From assembly GCA_964536805.1 (NCBI GenBank), contig CAZHYQ010000003.1, forward strand, positions 62,001 to 126,000: a stretch of 64,000 nucleotides of DNA, read 5' to 3'. The number at the start of each line of letters is the position of its first letter. Positions within the stretch are counted from its first letter, which is position 1. Shown here one piece after another: positions 42,117 to 51,255 of the stretch. Origin of the DNA: Longilinea sp964536805 (GTDB taxonomy: Bacteria; Chloroflexota; Anaerolineae; Anaerolineales; Anaerolineaceae). The translations under genes and the position numbers were made by a program. The notes beneath the pieces are model-generated. The model was not told the origin of the DNA, ran no database searches, and was given only the letters and a program-made list of their open reading frames with translations.

Positions 42117-42874
42117 TGTTGCCAGTCCTGAAAATTGGTCCTCTTGCCATCCAGACACATGGCTTGATTTTGTTGCTTGGTCTTTGGTTTGGGCTTTTAA
42201 TATCAGAGAAATTAGCCCGGATCGAGCAAAAAGTGGACCCAAATTCCATATACAACCTGGCCCTTACCTCTCTGATTTCAGGGATAATCGGTGCTCGGCT
42301 TTTTTATGCCGCTCAATCGCCGGAAATCTTTCTTCAACAACCGCTCAGCCTGTTCAGTTTAAATTCGACGATGTTGGATTTACTGGGTGGCGTGGTTACT
42401 GCTGGAATTGTTTCGCTAATTTTTGCTCAACGACAAAAGTTGCCCTTATGGCCAACCTTGGATGCCTTGACTCCTTTGTTTTGCGTCATGGCAATCGCCA
42501 TAGGACTTGCACATTTTGCTTCAGGTGATGCGTTTGGTACCCCAGCCAGGCTCCCCTGGAGCATTTATCTTTGGGGTGAATTCCGCCATCCAACTCAGCT
42601 ATACGAAACTTTATTAGCGTTAATAATTTCATTTCTGGTCTGGCCGCGGAACCGCAAAGATGCGGTTCCTGGTTTTCGTTTCTTGGTCTTTGTTGTTCTC
42701 CATGCGTTTGGCCGAATATTTCTGGAAACATTCCGCGGGGATAGTACAATGATTTTTGGCTCGCTGCGAGAGGCTCAGGTTATTGCCTGGGTCGCACTGG
42801 CAGTATCTCTTAGCCTAATCGGAACGCGCTTAAAACAGACCAAGGCGATAAGCATCAAGGAGGAATCAAAATGA
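42116..42874 (+). CDS. lgt: Prolipoprotein diacylglyceryl transferase family protein
   Basis: A 252-residue polytopic protein with about seven hydrophobic segments. The Lgt features HPTQLYE, GARLFY and LETFRGD are present. The usual GRxGNFxNxExxG signature is altered here to a version around AHFASGDAFG, so it is a divergent member. Lgt attaches diacylglycerol to lipobox cysteines. It overlaps the neighbouring genes at both ends (TGATG and ATGA), which couples it to tlpA and the SDR gene. A specialised paralogue is possible. Confidence 0.82.
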   Translation: MLPVLKIGPLAIQTHGLILLLGLWFGLLISEKLARIEQKVDPNSIYNLALTSLISGIIGARLFYAAQSPEIFLQQPLSLFSLNSTMLDLLGGVVTAGIVSLIFAQRQKLPLWPTLDALTPLFCVMAIAIGLAHFASGDAFGTPARLPWSIYLWGEFRHPTQLYETLLALIISFLVWPRNRKDAVPGFRFLVFVVLHAFGRIFLETFRGDSTMIFGSLREAQVIAWVALAVSLSLIGTRLKQTKAISIKEESK

Positions 42875-43596
42875 ACCTGGCCGGGAAAACCATTCTCGTC
42901 ACAGGCGGAGCCAGACGGATTGGACGCACGATTTCTCTGGCAGCCGCCAGTGAAGGTGCGAACGTGATTATTCACCACAACAACTCCCAACCGGATGCTG
43001 AAGCGGTTGCTGAAGAAATCCGTGCGAAGGGGTCACACGCCTGGATTCTTCAAGCTGATCTGGAGGATCCGAACCAGGTGACAGGACTCTTTGACCGTAT
43101 TCGCGCCCTAACCCCAGTTGATGCCCTGATCAACAATGCGGCAATTTTCGCTCCAGGAAACGCATTATCGACAACCTTTGACGTCTGGCAGCAGCATTTG
43201 GCCATTAACTTGACAGCGCCTTTTTTGCTCAGCCAGGCGTTTGCCCGGCAAAGGCTCCCTGACCTTGAAGGACGAATTATCAATATTTTGGATTGGCGCG
43301 CGCTGCGTCCGGGAATTGACCATTTTGCCTACACCATCAGCAAAGCTGCACTGGCGACGATGACCCAATCCTTGGCAGTTGCCTTTGCACCGCACATAGT
43401 CGTCAATGGACTGGCTTTTGGCGCCATACTTCCGCCAGCAGACGGCGGGAATACTGATAAAATCATTCAGCCTGTTCCAGCCAAACGCTGGGCAAACCTG
43501 GATGAGGTTGCGAGGATGATCGTTTTTTTGTTGACTGGTCCGACGTATATGACAGGAGAAATTATTCACCTGGACGGCGGCCGACACCTAATTTAA
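42871..43596 (+). CDS. folM: SDR-family pteridine reductase (FolM/PTR1-like)
   Basis: A 241-residue short-chain dehydrogenase. The cofactor motif is TGGARRIGR, whose Arg residues suit NADPH, and the catalytic YxxxK is in YTISKAA. The classical catalytic Ser is replaced by Asp in NILDWRAL, 13 residues before the Tyr, as in pteridine reductases. With folB and folK directly downstream and folE nearby, a role in reducing dihydrofolate or dihydromonapterin is the best reading. ATGA overlap with the gene before. Confidence 0.8.
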   Translation: MNLAGKTILVTGGARRIGRTISLAAASEGANVIIHHNNSQPDAEAVAEEIRAKGSHAWILQADLEDPNQVTGLFDRIRALTPVDALINNAAIFAPGNALSTTFDVWQQHLAINLTAPFLLSQAFARQRLPDLEGRIINILDWRALRPGIDHFAYTISKAALATMTQSLAVAFAPHIVVNGLAFGAILPPADGGNTDKIIQPVPAKRWANLDEVARMIVFLLTGPTYMTGEIIHLDGGRHLI

Positions 43597-43621
43597 AATT
43601 CTTACTTACGATGAGGCTCAA

Positions 43622-43975
43622 ATGGATCAAATCCTGATCAAGGATCTGTTGGTTCGTGGGGTTATCGGCATCACGGAGCGCGAACGGGAAAAATCGCAAG
43701 ACATTCTACTCAACCTGGTCCTCTTCACAGATATTAGCCAAGCGGCGCTTACAGACGATATCGAGGACTGTGTCAATTACCGCGAAGTGGCAAAAAAAGT
43801 TTTTGCCTTTGTCGAAACCGCCAACACCTTCACAGTTGAAGCATTGGCTGTAAAAGTAGCCATGCTTTGCCTGGCCGAACCGCGGGTGAAGGGCGTGCGG
43901 GTGCGGGTTGAAAAACCTGGCGCTGTCCGGTTCTCGCGCTCAGTAGGCTGCGAAATTGAACGGTTCAATCCCTGA
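43622..43975 (+). CDS. folB: Dihydroneopterin aldolase
   Basis: A 117-residue FolB of the tunnelling fold. Conserved segments: LLVRGVIGITERER, CVNYREVAK, FTVEALA and the catalytic lysine in RVEKPGAVR. It makes 6-hydroxymethyl-dihydropterin for FolK, whose gene follows 7 nt later. Confidence 0.93.
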   Translation: MDQILIKDLLVRGVIGITEREREKSQDILLNLVLFTDISQAALTDDIEDCVNYREVAKKVFAFVETANTFTVEALAVKVAMLCLAEPRVKGVRVRVEKPGAVRFSRSVGCEIERFNP

Positions 43976-43982
43976 AAAACCG

Positions 43983-44474
43983 ATGCATCAAGCAATCCTT
44001 CTTATTGGTTCAAACATTGACCCCCTGGAAAATTTACCTGCATCCATCGAAAGTTTGAGCGGGTTTTGCCAGGTGGTTTCCATTTCTCCCATTTGGGAAA
44101 CGCAGGCGGTTGGAAGCCTTGGACCAAATTTCTTAAATGCTGCCATCCAGGTGTTAACCGAAATGGACCAGGGTGTTTTTAAATCCCAGGTGCTCAGGAC
44201 GATAGAGAGCAAATTGGGCCGAATCCGTACCGATGATAAGAATGCGCCCCGAACCATCGATATCGATATCATCACCTGGGATCAACAAGTGGTGGATGAT
44301 GGCCTTTGGACTCATGCCCATATCGCTTTACCGGTTTCAGCTCTGGTACCGCAAATAACCGACCCTGCCACCGGCAAGACGCTAGATGCCCTCGCCCAGG
44401 ATATGCGAGAAAAATCGCGAGCTGTAATGCATCCTGAAGCTCTAAATTTATTAAACATTCTCCGTAAGTCATAA
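43983..44474 (+). CDS. folK: Hydroxymethyl-dihydropterin pyrophosphokinase
   Basis: A 163-residue HPPK: LLIGSNIDPLENL at the N-terminus, then NAAIQV and LGRIRTDDKNAPRTIDIDII, the Mg-ATP and pterin site. The ATG at 43983 is used; the frame upstream overlaps folB. The folate genes here lack a dihydropteroate synthase, which must be elsewhere. Confidence 0.93.
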   Translation: MHQAILLIGSNIDPLENLPASIESLSGFCQVVSISPIWETQAVGSLGPNFLNAAIQVLTEMDQGVFKSQVLRTIESKLGRIRTDDKNAPRTIDIDIITWDQQVVDDGLWTHAHIALPVSALVPQITDPATGKTLDALAQDMREKSRAVMHPEALNLLNILRKS

Positions 44475-44510
44475 CGGCAGCCTTTCCAATCAAAGGCTGC
44501 CGTTTTCTTT
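44473..44510. terminator. Intrinsic terminator after folK
   Basis: A perfect 13-bp stem (44473-44485 with 44492-44504) and 6-nt loop, then a T-rich run. It also faces the converging folE. Confidence 0.92.
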
Positions 44511-44524
44511 CAAAAAGTCTATTT

Positions 44525-45160
44525 CTAGAAATGCAATGGCTCAGCGCTGCGTGAAATATTATCCAGGAATTCCATTCGCAGGGCAAGGTCCGTGCGGAAA
44601 GCGCCGTGCATGGTGGACGTCGTCATGCGCGAATCATGTTTCTTGACGCCCCGGATCATGGAACATAGATGCAGCGCCTCAACAACCACAGCCACTCCTT
44701 GCGGATGCAACAACTCATCGATAAAATCGCCAATTTGACGGGTCATGCGTTCCTGCACTTGCAGGCGGCGTGCAAACATATCCACAATGCGCGGGATTTT
44801 CGATAAACCAATGACCTTGCCTTTGGGAATGTAGGCGACATGTGCCCGGCCAATAAACGGAAGCATGTGATGCTCGCAAAGACTGTAAAACTCAATGTCG
44901 CGAACAACCACCATTTCATCGTATTCAACTTCAAAAAGCGCATCATTAACCATGGCGATTGGGTCAGTACGGTAGCCCTCGAGTAATTCTTCATACATAC
45001 GTGCGACACGATCTGGGGTTTTTAACAACCCCTCGCGCTGTGGATCTTCCCCAAATGCTTCAAGCATTCGGCTCACAGCATTTTGAATGGCATCCAGATC
45101 CACTTCGCTGTCCATAAATAATTCTGCGGCTTTGTATACGGCAGCATCATTGTCATCCAT
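44525..45160 (-). CDS. folE: GTP cyclohydrolase I FolE
   Basis: A 211-residue FolE1, first step of the folate pathway. Zinc ligands are in FYSLCEHHMLPF and ALHLCSMIRGVKKHDS. The AAGGAG site precedes the ATG. It ends the minus-strand unit fni-prenyl synthase-folE and converges on folB/folK, so both halves of pterin synthesis meet here. Confidence 0.95.
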   Translation of the reverse strand: MDDNDAAVYKAAELFMDSEVDLDAIQNAVSRMLEAFGEDPQREGLLKTPDRVARMYEELLEGYRTDPIAMVNDALFEVEYDEMVVVRDIEFYSLCEHHMLPFIGRAHVAYIPKGKVIGLSKIPRIVDMFARRLQVQERMTRQIGDFIDELLHPQGVAVVVEALHLCSMIRGVKKHDSRMTTSTMHGAFRTDLALRMEFLDNISRSAEPLHF

Positions 45161-45214
45161 GAATCACCAACTCCTTAGGAATTCTTTCCTGCAACAAATT
45201 CATACAATTCTACC

Positions 45215-46231
45215 CTAATAGACGCGCCTGAGTAATTTCATCGCCAATTCCTCCAAAGCTTTCCTGGCATCAGAGTCGTAGGTGGCTTCTTGTAATGCTT
45301 TCAGTGCTTCTCCGGTTAAACGGTCAACTTCTAAATTTACGTATTCTTCCGCACCTTCAGATCGCAACTGCTGTGCCAGTGGAGGTATTTCAGCCGCTGT
45401 AATTGTTCCGGCGATCCAGCGTTGCGCAAAAGGTCCGTTTCTTTCAAGCGCATACACCACGGGTAAAGTCTTTTTGCCGGTAACCAGGTCATTATTGGTT
45501 GATTTTCCAAGCAATGCTTCGTTTCCCCAAATTCCCAATGCGTCATCCTGTGCCTGAAATGCCAATCCAAGCGAGTATCCAAAACGATAAAAGGCTTGCA
45601 ACTGCTCGTCCGTTGCGCCACCAACCAGTGCGCCTATTTGAGCGCTGCCGGCCAATAGGGCTGCTGTTTTTCCACCGATCATTGGCCAGTAATCTTCTAC
45701 TGAAATCATTTTTTCGTTTTCATAAGAAATATCCAGGAACTGGCCCCGGGTAAGTTCATGGCATATTTGCTGCTGGAGTTGAACCGCTGACAACGCCTTT
45801 TCAGCTGGCAGCGATTTCCGTAATTCCAATAAAGCCAGGTTAGCCAGCGTAAACATGGCATCGCCGGTGTTCACCGCCTGAGCATCGCCCCATTTCGCCC
45901 AAATTGTCTTTCGACCATGGCGCAAATCGCTGCGGTCTTCAATGTCATCATGAATTAACGAAAAATTATGGATCAATTCGATGGCCGCAGCTGCTGGAAG
46001 GGCATTTTGCCATTTTCCGCCGGCTGTTTCACAACACAACAACACCACCTGGGGACGAATCCTTTTTCCTTGCGCAACTTGTCCGTTGGAATCGCCTTCC
46101 CAACCCAGGTGATATGCCATCATATGGCGCAGGTTTTCATACCTTTTATCCTGGAAATATCCAGCAACCAAATCCTGAAGGATTTTCTCTATTGCCGGTA
46201 AAAATACTTCTGAATACTGTGAAAAGGTCAT
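45215..46231 (-). CDS. Polyprenyl (geranylgeranyl-type) diphosphate synthase
   Basis: A 338-residue trans-isoprenyl diphosphate synthase. The first Asp-rich motif is LIHDDIEDRSDLRHGR and the second FQAQDDALGIWG (ending in Gly rather than the usual Asp). Chain length cannot be read reliably. Its ATG overlaps the fni stop by 4 nt, so isoprene units made by Fni feed directly into it. Confidence 0.9.
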   Translation of the reverse strand: MTFSQYSEVFLPAIEKILQDLVAGYFQDKRYENLRHMMAYHLGWEGDSNGQVAQGKRIRPQVVLLCCETAGGKWQNALPAAAAIELIHNFSLIHDDIEDRSDLRHGRKTIWAKWGDAQAVNTGDAMFTLANLALLELRKSLPAEKALSAVQLQQQICHELTRGQFLDISYENEKMISVEDYWPMIGGKTAALLAGSAQIGALVGGATDEQLQAFYRFGYSLGLAFQAQDDALGIWGNEALLGKSTNNDLVTGKKTLPVVYALERNGPFAQRWIAGTITAAEIPPLAQQLRSEGAEEYVNLEVDRLTGEALKALQEATYDSDARKALEELAMKLLRRVY

Positions 46232-47274
46232 GGCTGATCTACATCGCAGGCTTCAATTAATTTTCCGTCAGTCAACTCAAGCAAATTGCGTGACCCGGTC
46301 GCGAATAATACGGTTCGAAGGACATCCTCAATTTCACGGATAAATTCAAGCGTATTTTCTAAAGAGGATCTGGCCTTTTTCAAGAAGGGTCCAGCCATGC
46401 CGCCTAATTTCGCCCCTAATGCGATGCTCTTGGCAACATCCATGCCATCGCGCAAGCCCCCTGATGCGAAAACTGCCAGTTCGGGGGCGATTTGATGGAT
46501 TATTCGAATCGACTCTACTGTGGGAATGCCCCAATCCTTGAATGCGGCAGCAACCCTTGCCTGACGGGGATCCTTCATACGGTACATTTCAACCTGCGAC
46601 CAGGATGTTCCCCCCGCCCCGGCCACATCAATCGCAGTGATGCCGGTATCGCGCAGCAACCTGACATCTGCTTCCGAAAAACCCCAACCGACTTCTTTTG
46701 CTATAACTGGAACGGAAAGCTGCCGGCATATCTGCTCAATTTGATGGGCTAGCGCGCTAAACCGGGTATCCCCTTCTGGTTGAAGCACTTCCTGTAAAGC
46801 ATTCAGGTGCAAAACCAGGGCATCAGCCTCGATCATCTCAACGGCTCGTCTGCATTGGTCGATTCCATAACCGTAATTGAGTTGCACAGCTCCAATGTTG
46901 GCAAAAAGTAAAATATCAGGCGCATATTTCCTGATAAGAAATGTTTTTGCCAATTCAGGGTGCTCAATGCCAGCTCTTTGTGAGCCAACGCCCATTGCGA
47001 CACCGGTCTCATGTGCAGCTTGTGCAAGCACGCGATTGATCTCTTCCGCTTCGCTGGTTCCGCCGGTCATGGAGGAGATCAAAATCGGCGCTTTGACGAA
47101 TTTTCCCATCAAATGCTGTGATAAATCTACCTCATCGAAATCCAACTCCGGCAGAGCACGGTGCATAAATCGCAAACGTTCAAAACCAGAGGTAATGCCT
47201 GAACGGACGTCTTCCTCCAGATTGATGCGAATGTGATCTGCTTTTCGATTGGGCAGGAGCGAATTATCTGGCAT
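46228..47274 (-). CDS. fni: Type 2 isopentenyl-diphosphate delta-isomerase
   Basis: A 348-residue FMN enzyme interconverting IPP and DMAPP. Features: RKADHIRIN, ISSMTGGT, VGSQRAGI, NYGYGIDQC, LHLNALQEVLQPEGD and AKEVGWGFS, then DVAGAGGTSW. The length is normal. First gene of the fni-prenyl synthase-folE unit. Confidence 0.94.
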   Translation of the reverse strand: MPDNSLLPNRKADHIRINLEEDVRSGITSGFERLRFMHRALPELDFDEVDLSQHLMGKFVKAPILISSMTGGTSEAEEINRVLAQAAHETGVAMGVGSQRAGIEHPELAKTFLIRKYAPDILLFANIGAVQLNYGYGIDQCRRAVEMIEADALVLHLNALQEVLQPEGDTRFSALAHQIEQICRQLSVPVIAKEVGWGFSEADVRLLRDTGITAIDVAGAGGTSWSQVEMYRMKDPRQARVAAAFKDWGIPTVESIRIIHQIAPELAVFASGGLRDGMDVAKSIALGAKLGGMAGPFLKKARSSLENTLEFIREIEDVLRTVLFATGSRNLLELTDGKLIEACDVDQP

Positions 47275-47303
47275 AATAGATTTAGAGGTAATTTCTGAGA
47301 TCG

Positions 47304-47332
47304 AGTATACCAGAGAACATATTCAGTCTCCA
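47304..47332 (-). promoter_or_regulatory. fni operon promoter
   Basis: On the minus strand TGGAGA (47327-47332), 17 nt, TATACT (47304-47309) with TGG before it (extended -10), about 30 nt before the start codon. Confidence 0.55.
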
Positions 47333-47385
47333 GCATGTTAGCAATCCCAAACGAAGGCAAGATTATACAAATGGAATAAACACAA

Positions 47386-48003
47386 ATGTCTACCTGGATA
47401 TTCGTCCGTCATGGTGAAAGCGAAGCCAACCTGCTGCATGAATTCTCGAACCATGGAACTAAACATGGATTAACAGAATTGGGCATGCAGCAAGCAACAC
47501 ATCTTTCCGAAAAATTGGCGGCATATCCAATTAAAGCCATTTATTGCAGTCCTCTGCTACGGGCACGACAGACTGCTAATATTATCGGCAACCAGCTTCA
47601 AATTATCCCTCAAGCCACCCATGCACTGATCGAATTCGACACCGGCATCCTGGAAGGGAAATCCGACGATAAAAGCTGGATGATTTATCAGGATATTTTC
47701 AAGGATTGGATCATCAACCGTAATTTTGATCGTAAATTCGAAGAAGGCGATAGTTTTTTCTCAATCAAGTCCCGTTTTTTGCCATTCATCCAGGCGCTCC
47801 GACGAGAGTACTCCAACAACAATGATGCTTTGTTATTTGTTGGACACGGCGGCACCTTTTTGTGCATGCTGCCGGTCATTTTAGAAAACATCGACTTTGA
47901 ATTTGCCACATCCAGCCGAATTAGCAACACAGGCATGGTTATCGCCGAAGACACAAATGAAGGAATCATCTGCCGGGTTTGGGACGGGCAGGTTATAATT
48001 TAG
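47386..48003 (+). CDS. Histidine phosphatase (phosphoglycerate-mutase-like)
   Basis: A 205-residue member of the histidine phosphatase superfamily: VRHGES (catalytic H9), LTELGMQQA, SPLLRARQTA and FVGHGGTFLCML. The small size and sequence fit a broad phosphatase such as a cobalamin-ribazole or phosphoglycerate phosphatase; the substrate is not set. It is followed 2 nt later by a glycosyltransferase gene. Confidence 0.85.
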   Translation: MSTWIFVRHGESEANLLHEFSNHGTKHGLTELGMQQATHLSEKLAAYPIKAIYCSPLLRARQTANIIGNQLQIIPQATHALIEFDTGILEGKSDDKSWMIYQDIFKDWIINRNFDRKFEEGDSFFSIKSRFLPFIQALRREYSNNNDALLFVGHGGTFLCMLPVILENIDFEFATSSRISNTGMVIAEDTNEGIICRVWDGQVII

Positions 48004-48005
48004 CC

Positions 48006-48695
48006 ATGACCGATCCAACTCCCTCAAAACCAAACATTTTGGCGCTCATCCCAGCCTACAACGAAGAGGTAGGCGTGACTGACGTAATTCGCGGTTCAAA
48101 CCAATTCGTACCAGTATTGGTCGTCGATGACGGTTCACGCGACCGGACTGTCCAGTTGTCTGAAGCTGCTGGCGCTGTTGTGGTGCGGCAGAACCCTAAC
48201 CAGGGAAAAGGCGCCGCCATGCGCAAAGGGTTCTCATATGCCCTGGAGAATGGATTTGACGCCGTCATCACCCTCGATGGCGACCGCCAGCATAACCCTG
48301 AGGAAATTCCCACATTTATCGAATGCTTTCAACATACCAATGCCGACCTGATCATTGGAGCTCGCGATTTCCGAAAAATGCCCACCTTCCGGCGCATCAC
48401 CAATACCATCGGACGGGTCATGTTTTCGTGGGCGCTCGGACAAAAAGACCGCGACAACCAGTCCGGTTACCGATTAATTTCCAGCCGTTTAATGAAAGAA
48501 TTGCTTTCCAGCACGGAAAGAGGATTTGAATTCGAAGTAGAAATGGTTGCGGTTTGTGTGAAATTGGGTTATCGGTTGGAGTGGGTGACCATTCAAACCA
48601 TATACGCAGGGCAGAAAAGCCACATAATGCCCTTAAAACACCTGGTGAACTGGTTCAGGATCATGGCGAAGACACGCCGAATCATGAAAGCGTGA
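48006..48695 (+). CDS. GT2 glycosyltransferase (dolichyl-phosphate-mannose-synthase-like)
   Basis: A 229-residue single-domain GT-A enzyme: LIPAYNEE at the N-terminus, VVDDGSRDRT, NQGKGAAMRKGF and the metal-binding LDGDRQHNPEEIP. There are no transmembrane segments. It probably transfers a sugar from a nucleotide sugar to polyprenyl phosphate; polyprenyl genes lie just upstream on the other strand. The ATG at 48006 is 2 nt after the phosphatase stop. Confidence 0.87.
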   Translation: MTDPTPSKPNILALIPAYNEEVGVTDVIRGSNQFVPVLVVDDGSRDRTVQLSEAAGAVVVRQNPNQGKGAAMRKGFSYALENGFDAVITLDGDRQHNPEEIPTFIECFQHTNADLIIGARDFRKMPTFRRITNTIGRVMFSWALGQKDRDNQSGYRLISSRLMKELLSSTERGFEFEVEMVAVCVKLGYRLEWVTIQTIYAGQKSHIMPLKHLVNWFRIMAKTRRIMKA

Positions 48696-48747
48696 CACAC
48701 CGAAAAACCAAAAGAGGTGTTTTTAAAAAGGCAATAATAATCTCATC

Positions 48748-48775
48748 TTGACAGATGAAAAAGACACAATACAAT
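48748..48775 (+). promoter_or_regulatory. Acyl carrier protein gene promoter
   Basis: Consensus TTGACA (48748-48753), 16 nt, TACAAT (48770-48775), about 52 nt before the ATG. Confidence 0.65.
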
Positions 48776-48827
48776 TTAAACTTAGTTCATGGTTTGAGGA
48801 AAACTCACCCAATTCAGGAGGAACATT

Positions 48828-49064
48828 ATGAGTGATTATTATCAGGATGTGAAAGCTGTCATTGTGGATGTCTTAAAAGTCGACGAAGGCGAAATCAAAC
48901 CTGAAACCCGCTTTGTCGAAGACTTAAAGGCAGATTCAATGGACCAATTCTTCCTGATCGATGGTCTGAGCGAGAAGTTCGGCCTCACTATTTCCGATGA
49001 GGATGCGCGCGCCATTCACTCCGTCCAGGACGCCGTGTCGTACGTCGAAACCCATAAGAATTAA
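48828..49064 (+). CDS. acpP: Acyl carrier protein
   Basis: A 78-residue acidic ACP. The phosphopantetheine serine is in KADSMDQ. It lacks other fatty-acid genes nearby and is flanked by its own promoter, an AGGAGGAAC ribosome site and a strong terminator. The common DSLD motif is DSMD here, which is not unusual. It may be the main fatty-acid ACP or a stand-alone carrier. Confidence 0.88.
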   Translation: MSDYYQDVKAVIVDVLKVDEGEIKPETRFVEDLKADSMDQFFLIDGLSEKFGLTISDEDARAIHSVQDAVSYVETHKN

Positions 49065-49082
49065 TTGATCGCGGTTAAATTC

Positions 49083-49112
49083 AAACGGCGCGGGAGTTCC
49101 CGCGCCGTTTTT
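49083..49112. terminator. Intrinsic terminator after acpP
   Basis: A very GC-rich perfect 12-bp stem (49083-49094 with 49099-49110), AGTT loop and T-run. It faces the converging sucD. Confidence 0.93.
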
Positions 49113-49116
49113 CGGT

Positions 49117-49983
49117 TTAAGCTTTAAACAAATCCGGTAATTCTTCAGGATGGTGCGCCATCCGCACGCCGGCATTTTCCAACGCTTTGATTTTTTCTTC
49201 AGCGCTGCCGGATCCCCCTTCAATGATTGCGCCGGCATGCCCCATCCGTTTTCCGGGAGGCGCAGATTGCCCAGCAATGAAGGACGCCACAGGTTTCGTC
49301 ATTTGAGTGGCAATAAATTCAGCAGCCTTCTCTTCATCGGACCCGCCAATTTCGCCAATCATGACGACTTTTTCGGTATGCGGATCGGCTTCAAACATTT
49401 CCAGTACATCCACAAAACTGGTGCCGTTGATGGGGTCGCCGCCAATACCAACGCAGGTGGACGAGCCCATTCCAGCCAACCGGAGCGCTGCCAACACCTC
49501 ATAAGTCAAGGTGCCAGACCGTGAAACTACACCCACATCTCCCGGGATGGCGATATTTCCAGGAATAATACCAACCTTAGCCTCACCTGGCGTGAGCAAA
49601 CCCGGGCAATTCGGGCCAATCAAGCGGACTGCCCGCTGGTCCAGGAACTTTCGTACCCGCATCATATCAGCAATCGGCACACCTTCGGTGATGCACACGA
49701 TCAACGCAATGCCAGCATCGGCTGCTTCAAAAATCGCATCGGCCGAACCCCGGGCAGGCACAAAAATGACGCTGGTATTTGCGCCAGTAACCTCGACCGC
49801 AGTCTTGACCGAATCAAAAACCGGGACTTTGCCATCCAGTACCCATTCGCCGCCTTTTCCAGGGGTCACCCCGGCGACTACATTTGTACCGTACTGCACC
49901 ATTTGTTGCGTATGGAACATACCTTCGTGCCCGGTGATGCCCTGTACAAGCAGGCGGGTATTCTTATTGACCAGGATGCTCAT
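49117..49983 (-). CDS. sucD: Succinyl-CoA synthetase alpha subunit
   Basis: A 288-residue alpha subunit that forms the phosphohistidine (in GKRMGHAGAII) and binds CoA (QGITGHEGMFH near the N-terminus). GPNCPGLLTP and IGEIGGSDEE are present. Its start codon lies inside the 3' end of sucC, with a 20-nt overlap in another frame, so translation is coupled. Confidence 0.95.
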   Translation of the reverse strand: MSILVNKNTRLLVQGITGHEGMFHTQQMVQYGTNVVAGVTPGKGGEWVLDGKVPVFDSVKTAVEVTGANTSVIFVPARGSADAIFEAADAGIALIVCITEGVPIADMMRVRKFLDQRAVRLIGPNCPGLLTPGEAKVGIIPGNIAIPGDVGVVSRSGTLTYEVLAALRLAGMGSSTCVGIGGDPINGTSFVDVLEMFEADPHTEKVVMIGEIGGSDEEKAAEFIATQMTKPVASFIAGQSAPPGKRMGHAGAIIEGGSGSAEEKIKALENAGVRMAHHPEELPDLFKA

Positions 49984-51121
49984 TTAAGCCTCCCTTTGAA
50001 ATCGCGATGGCTTTTTTGGCAGCATCGACGAGCGTCTCTGCCGTAATCAGATCGGCATTAGCCAATAAACGGCGTCCTTCTTCAGCGTTTGTACCGACCA
50101 AACGAACGATCATGGGCGTCTTGGGTTTCACTTCCTTAATCGCGCCCAAAATTCCGCGGGCAACCTCGTCTCCGCGGGTTATGCCGCCAAAAATATTGAT
50201 CAAAACCGCTTTTACATTCGGATCCGACAGGATGATCCGTAATGCAGCAGCAACCTTCTCAGACCCAGCGCCCCCGCCAATATCCAGAAAATTGGCCGGC
50301 GATCCGCCATACAGCTTGATGATATCCATGGTTGCCATGGCAAGCCCTGCGCCATTAACCATGCAACCGATTTCGCCCTCCAATTTAATAAATGACAGAC
50401 CGTACTTGCGGGCTTCAACCTCGGTGGGCGCCTCTTCGTCCTGGTCACGCATTTCAGTCAAATCGGTATGCCGGTATAAGGCATTGTCATCAATGACCAT
50501 TTTTCCATCCAGGGCTAGCAGGCGGTTATCTGCAGTTATGACCAAGGGGTTAATCTCAGCCAGGGTTGCGTCATTATCCTGATAGGCTCGCCATAATCCA
50601 TTGGCAATGGTGATGAACATTTTCCAATGTTCTCTTGGTAAGTCCATGCTTACAGCTAAATCCCGAGCCTGATAATCGCGCAGCCCCAATAAAGGATCAA
50701 TTGCCACTTTGTAGATTTTTTCCGGATCCTTCTTGGCAACTTCCTCAATTTCAACGCCGCCTTCCGCAGAAGCCATCATGACAGGGCAGTGCTGTGAGCG
50801 GTCATTGGTAATTCCAAGGTATATTTCCTTGCCAATGGCCACCGCCTCGTCAATGAGGATCTTACGAACTTTCATTCCTTTGATTTCCATCCCCAATATG
50901 TGGGTGGCAAGTTCTTCAGCCTCTTGCGGACTCTTTGCCAGCCGAATTCCGCCGGCTTTCCCGCGACCGCCAACCAATACCTGCGACTTGACAACTACTC
51001 GGCCGCCTAATTCTTCAGCGATCTGTTTCGCCTCGCTGGCAATCCCGGCGACGCGCCCTTTGGGAATTGGTACGCCATATTTTGCAAAAACCGATTTGGA
51101 TTGGTATTCGTGAAGTTTCAT
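49964..51121 (-). CDS. sucC: Succinyl-CoA synthetase beta subunit
   Basis: A 385-residue ATP-grasp beta subunit: MKLHEYQSKSVFAKYGVPIP, VVKSQVLVGGRGKAGG, EINPLV and NIFGGITRGDEVA. The nucleotide specificity cannot be read by eye. It makes succinyl-CoA or, in reverse, ATP and succinate. Confidence 0.95.
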   Translation of the reverse strand: MKLHEYQSKSVFAKYGVPIPKGRVAGIASEAKQIAEELGGRVVVKSQVLVGGRGKAGGIRLAKSPQEAEELATHILGMEIKGMKVRKILIDEAVAIGKEIYLGITNDRSQHCPVMMASAEGGVEIEEVAKKDPEKIYKVAIDPLLGLRDYQARDLAVSMDLPREHWKMFITIANGLWRAYQDNDATLAEINPLVITADNRLLALDGKMVIDDNALYRHTDLTEMRDQDEEAPTEVEARKYGLSFIKLEGEIGCMVNGAGLAMATMDIIKLYGGSPANFLDIGGGAGSEKVAAALRIILSDPNVKAVLINIFGGITRGDEVARGILGAIKEVKPKTPMIVRLVGTNAEEGRRLLANADLITAETLVDAAKKAIAISKGGLNEHPGQ

Positions 51122-51169
51122 CCTGGATCCTTGGACCGATAGGATTTTTCAGTCGCCTCGATATTAAAA

Positions 51170-51178
51170 ATTATATCA
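51170..51178 (-). promoter_or_regulatory. Extended -10 for sucCD
   Basis: On the minus strand TGA-TATAAT (51170-51178), about 50 nt before the sucC start. No good -35 at 16-18 nt; the TG extension may compensate. Confidence 0.5.
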
Positions 51179-51210
51179 TGCGGCGATTTTCACAATATGC
51201 ATTAAGCGCA

Positions 51211-51238
51211 TCAAAGCCCTCCAGGAGGAGGGCTTTGA
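51211..51238 (-). terminator. Terminator hairpin after the SPFH gene
   Basis: A perfect 12-bp stem (51211-51222 with 51227-51238) and AGGA loop, 17 nt past the SPFH-gene stop on the minus strand. No T-run on that strand, so efficiency is uncertain. Confidence 0.65.
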
Positions 51239-51255
51239 GTGAAGTTTTTCCGCGT

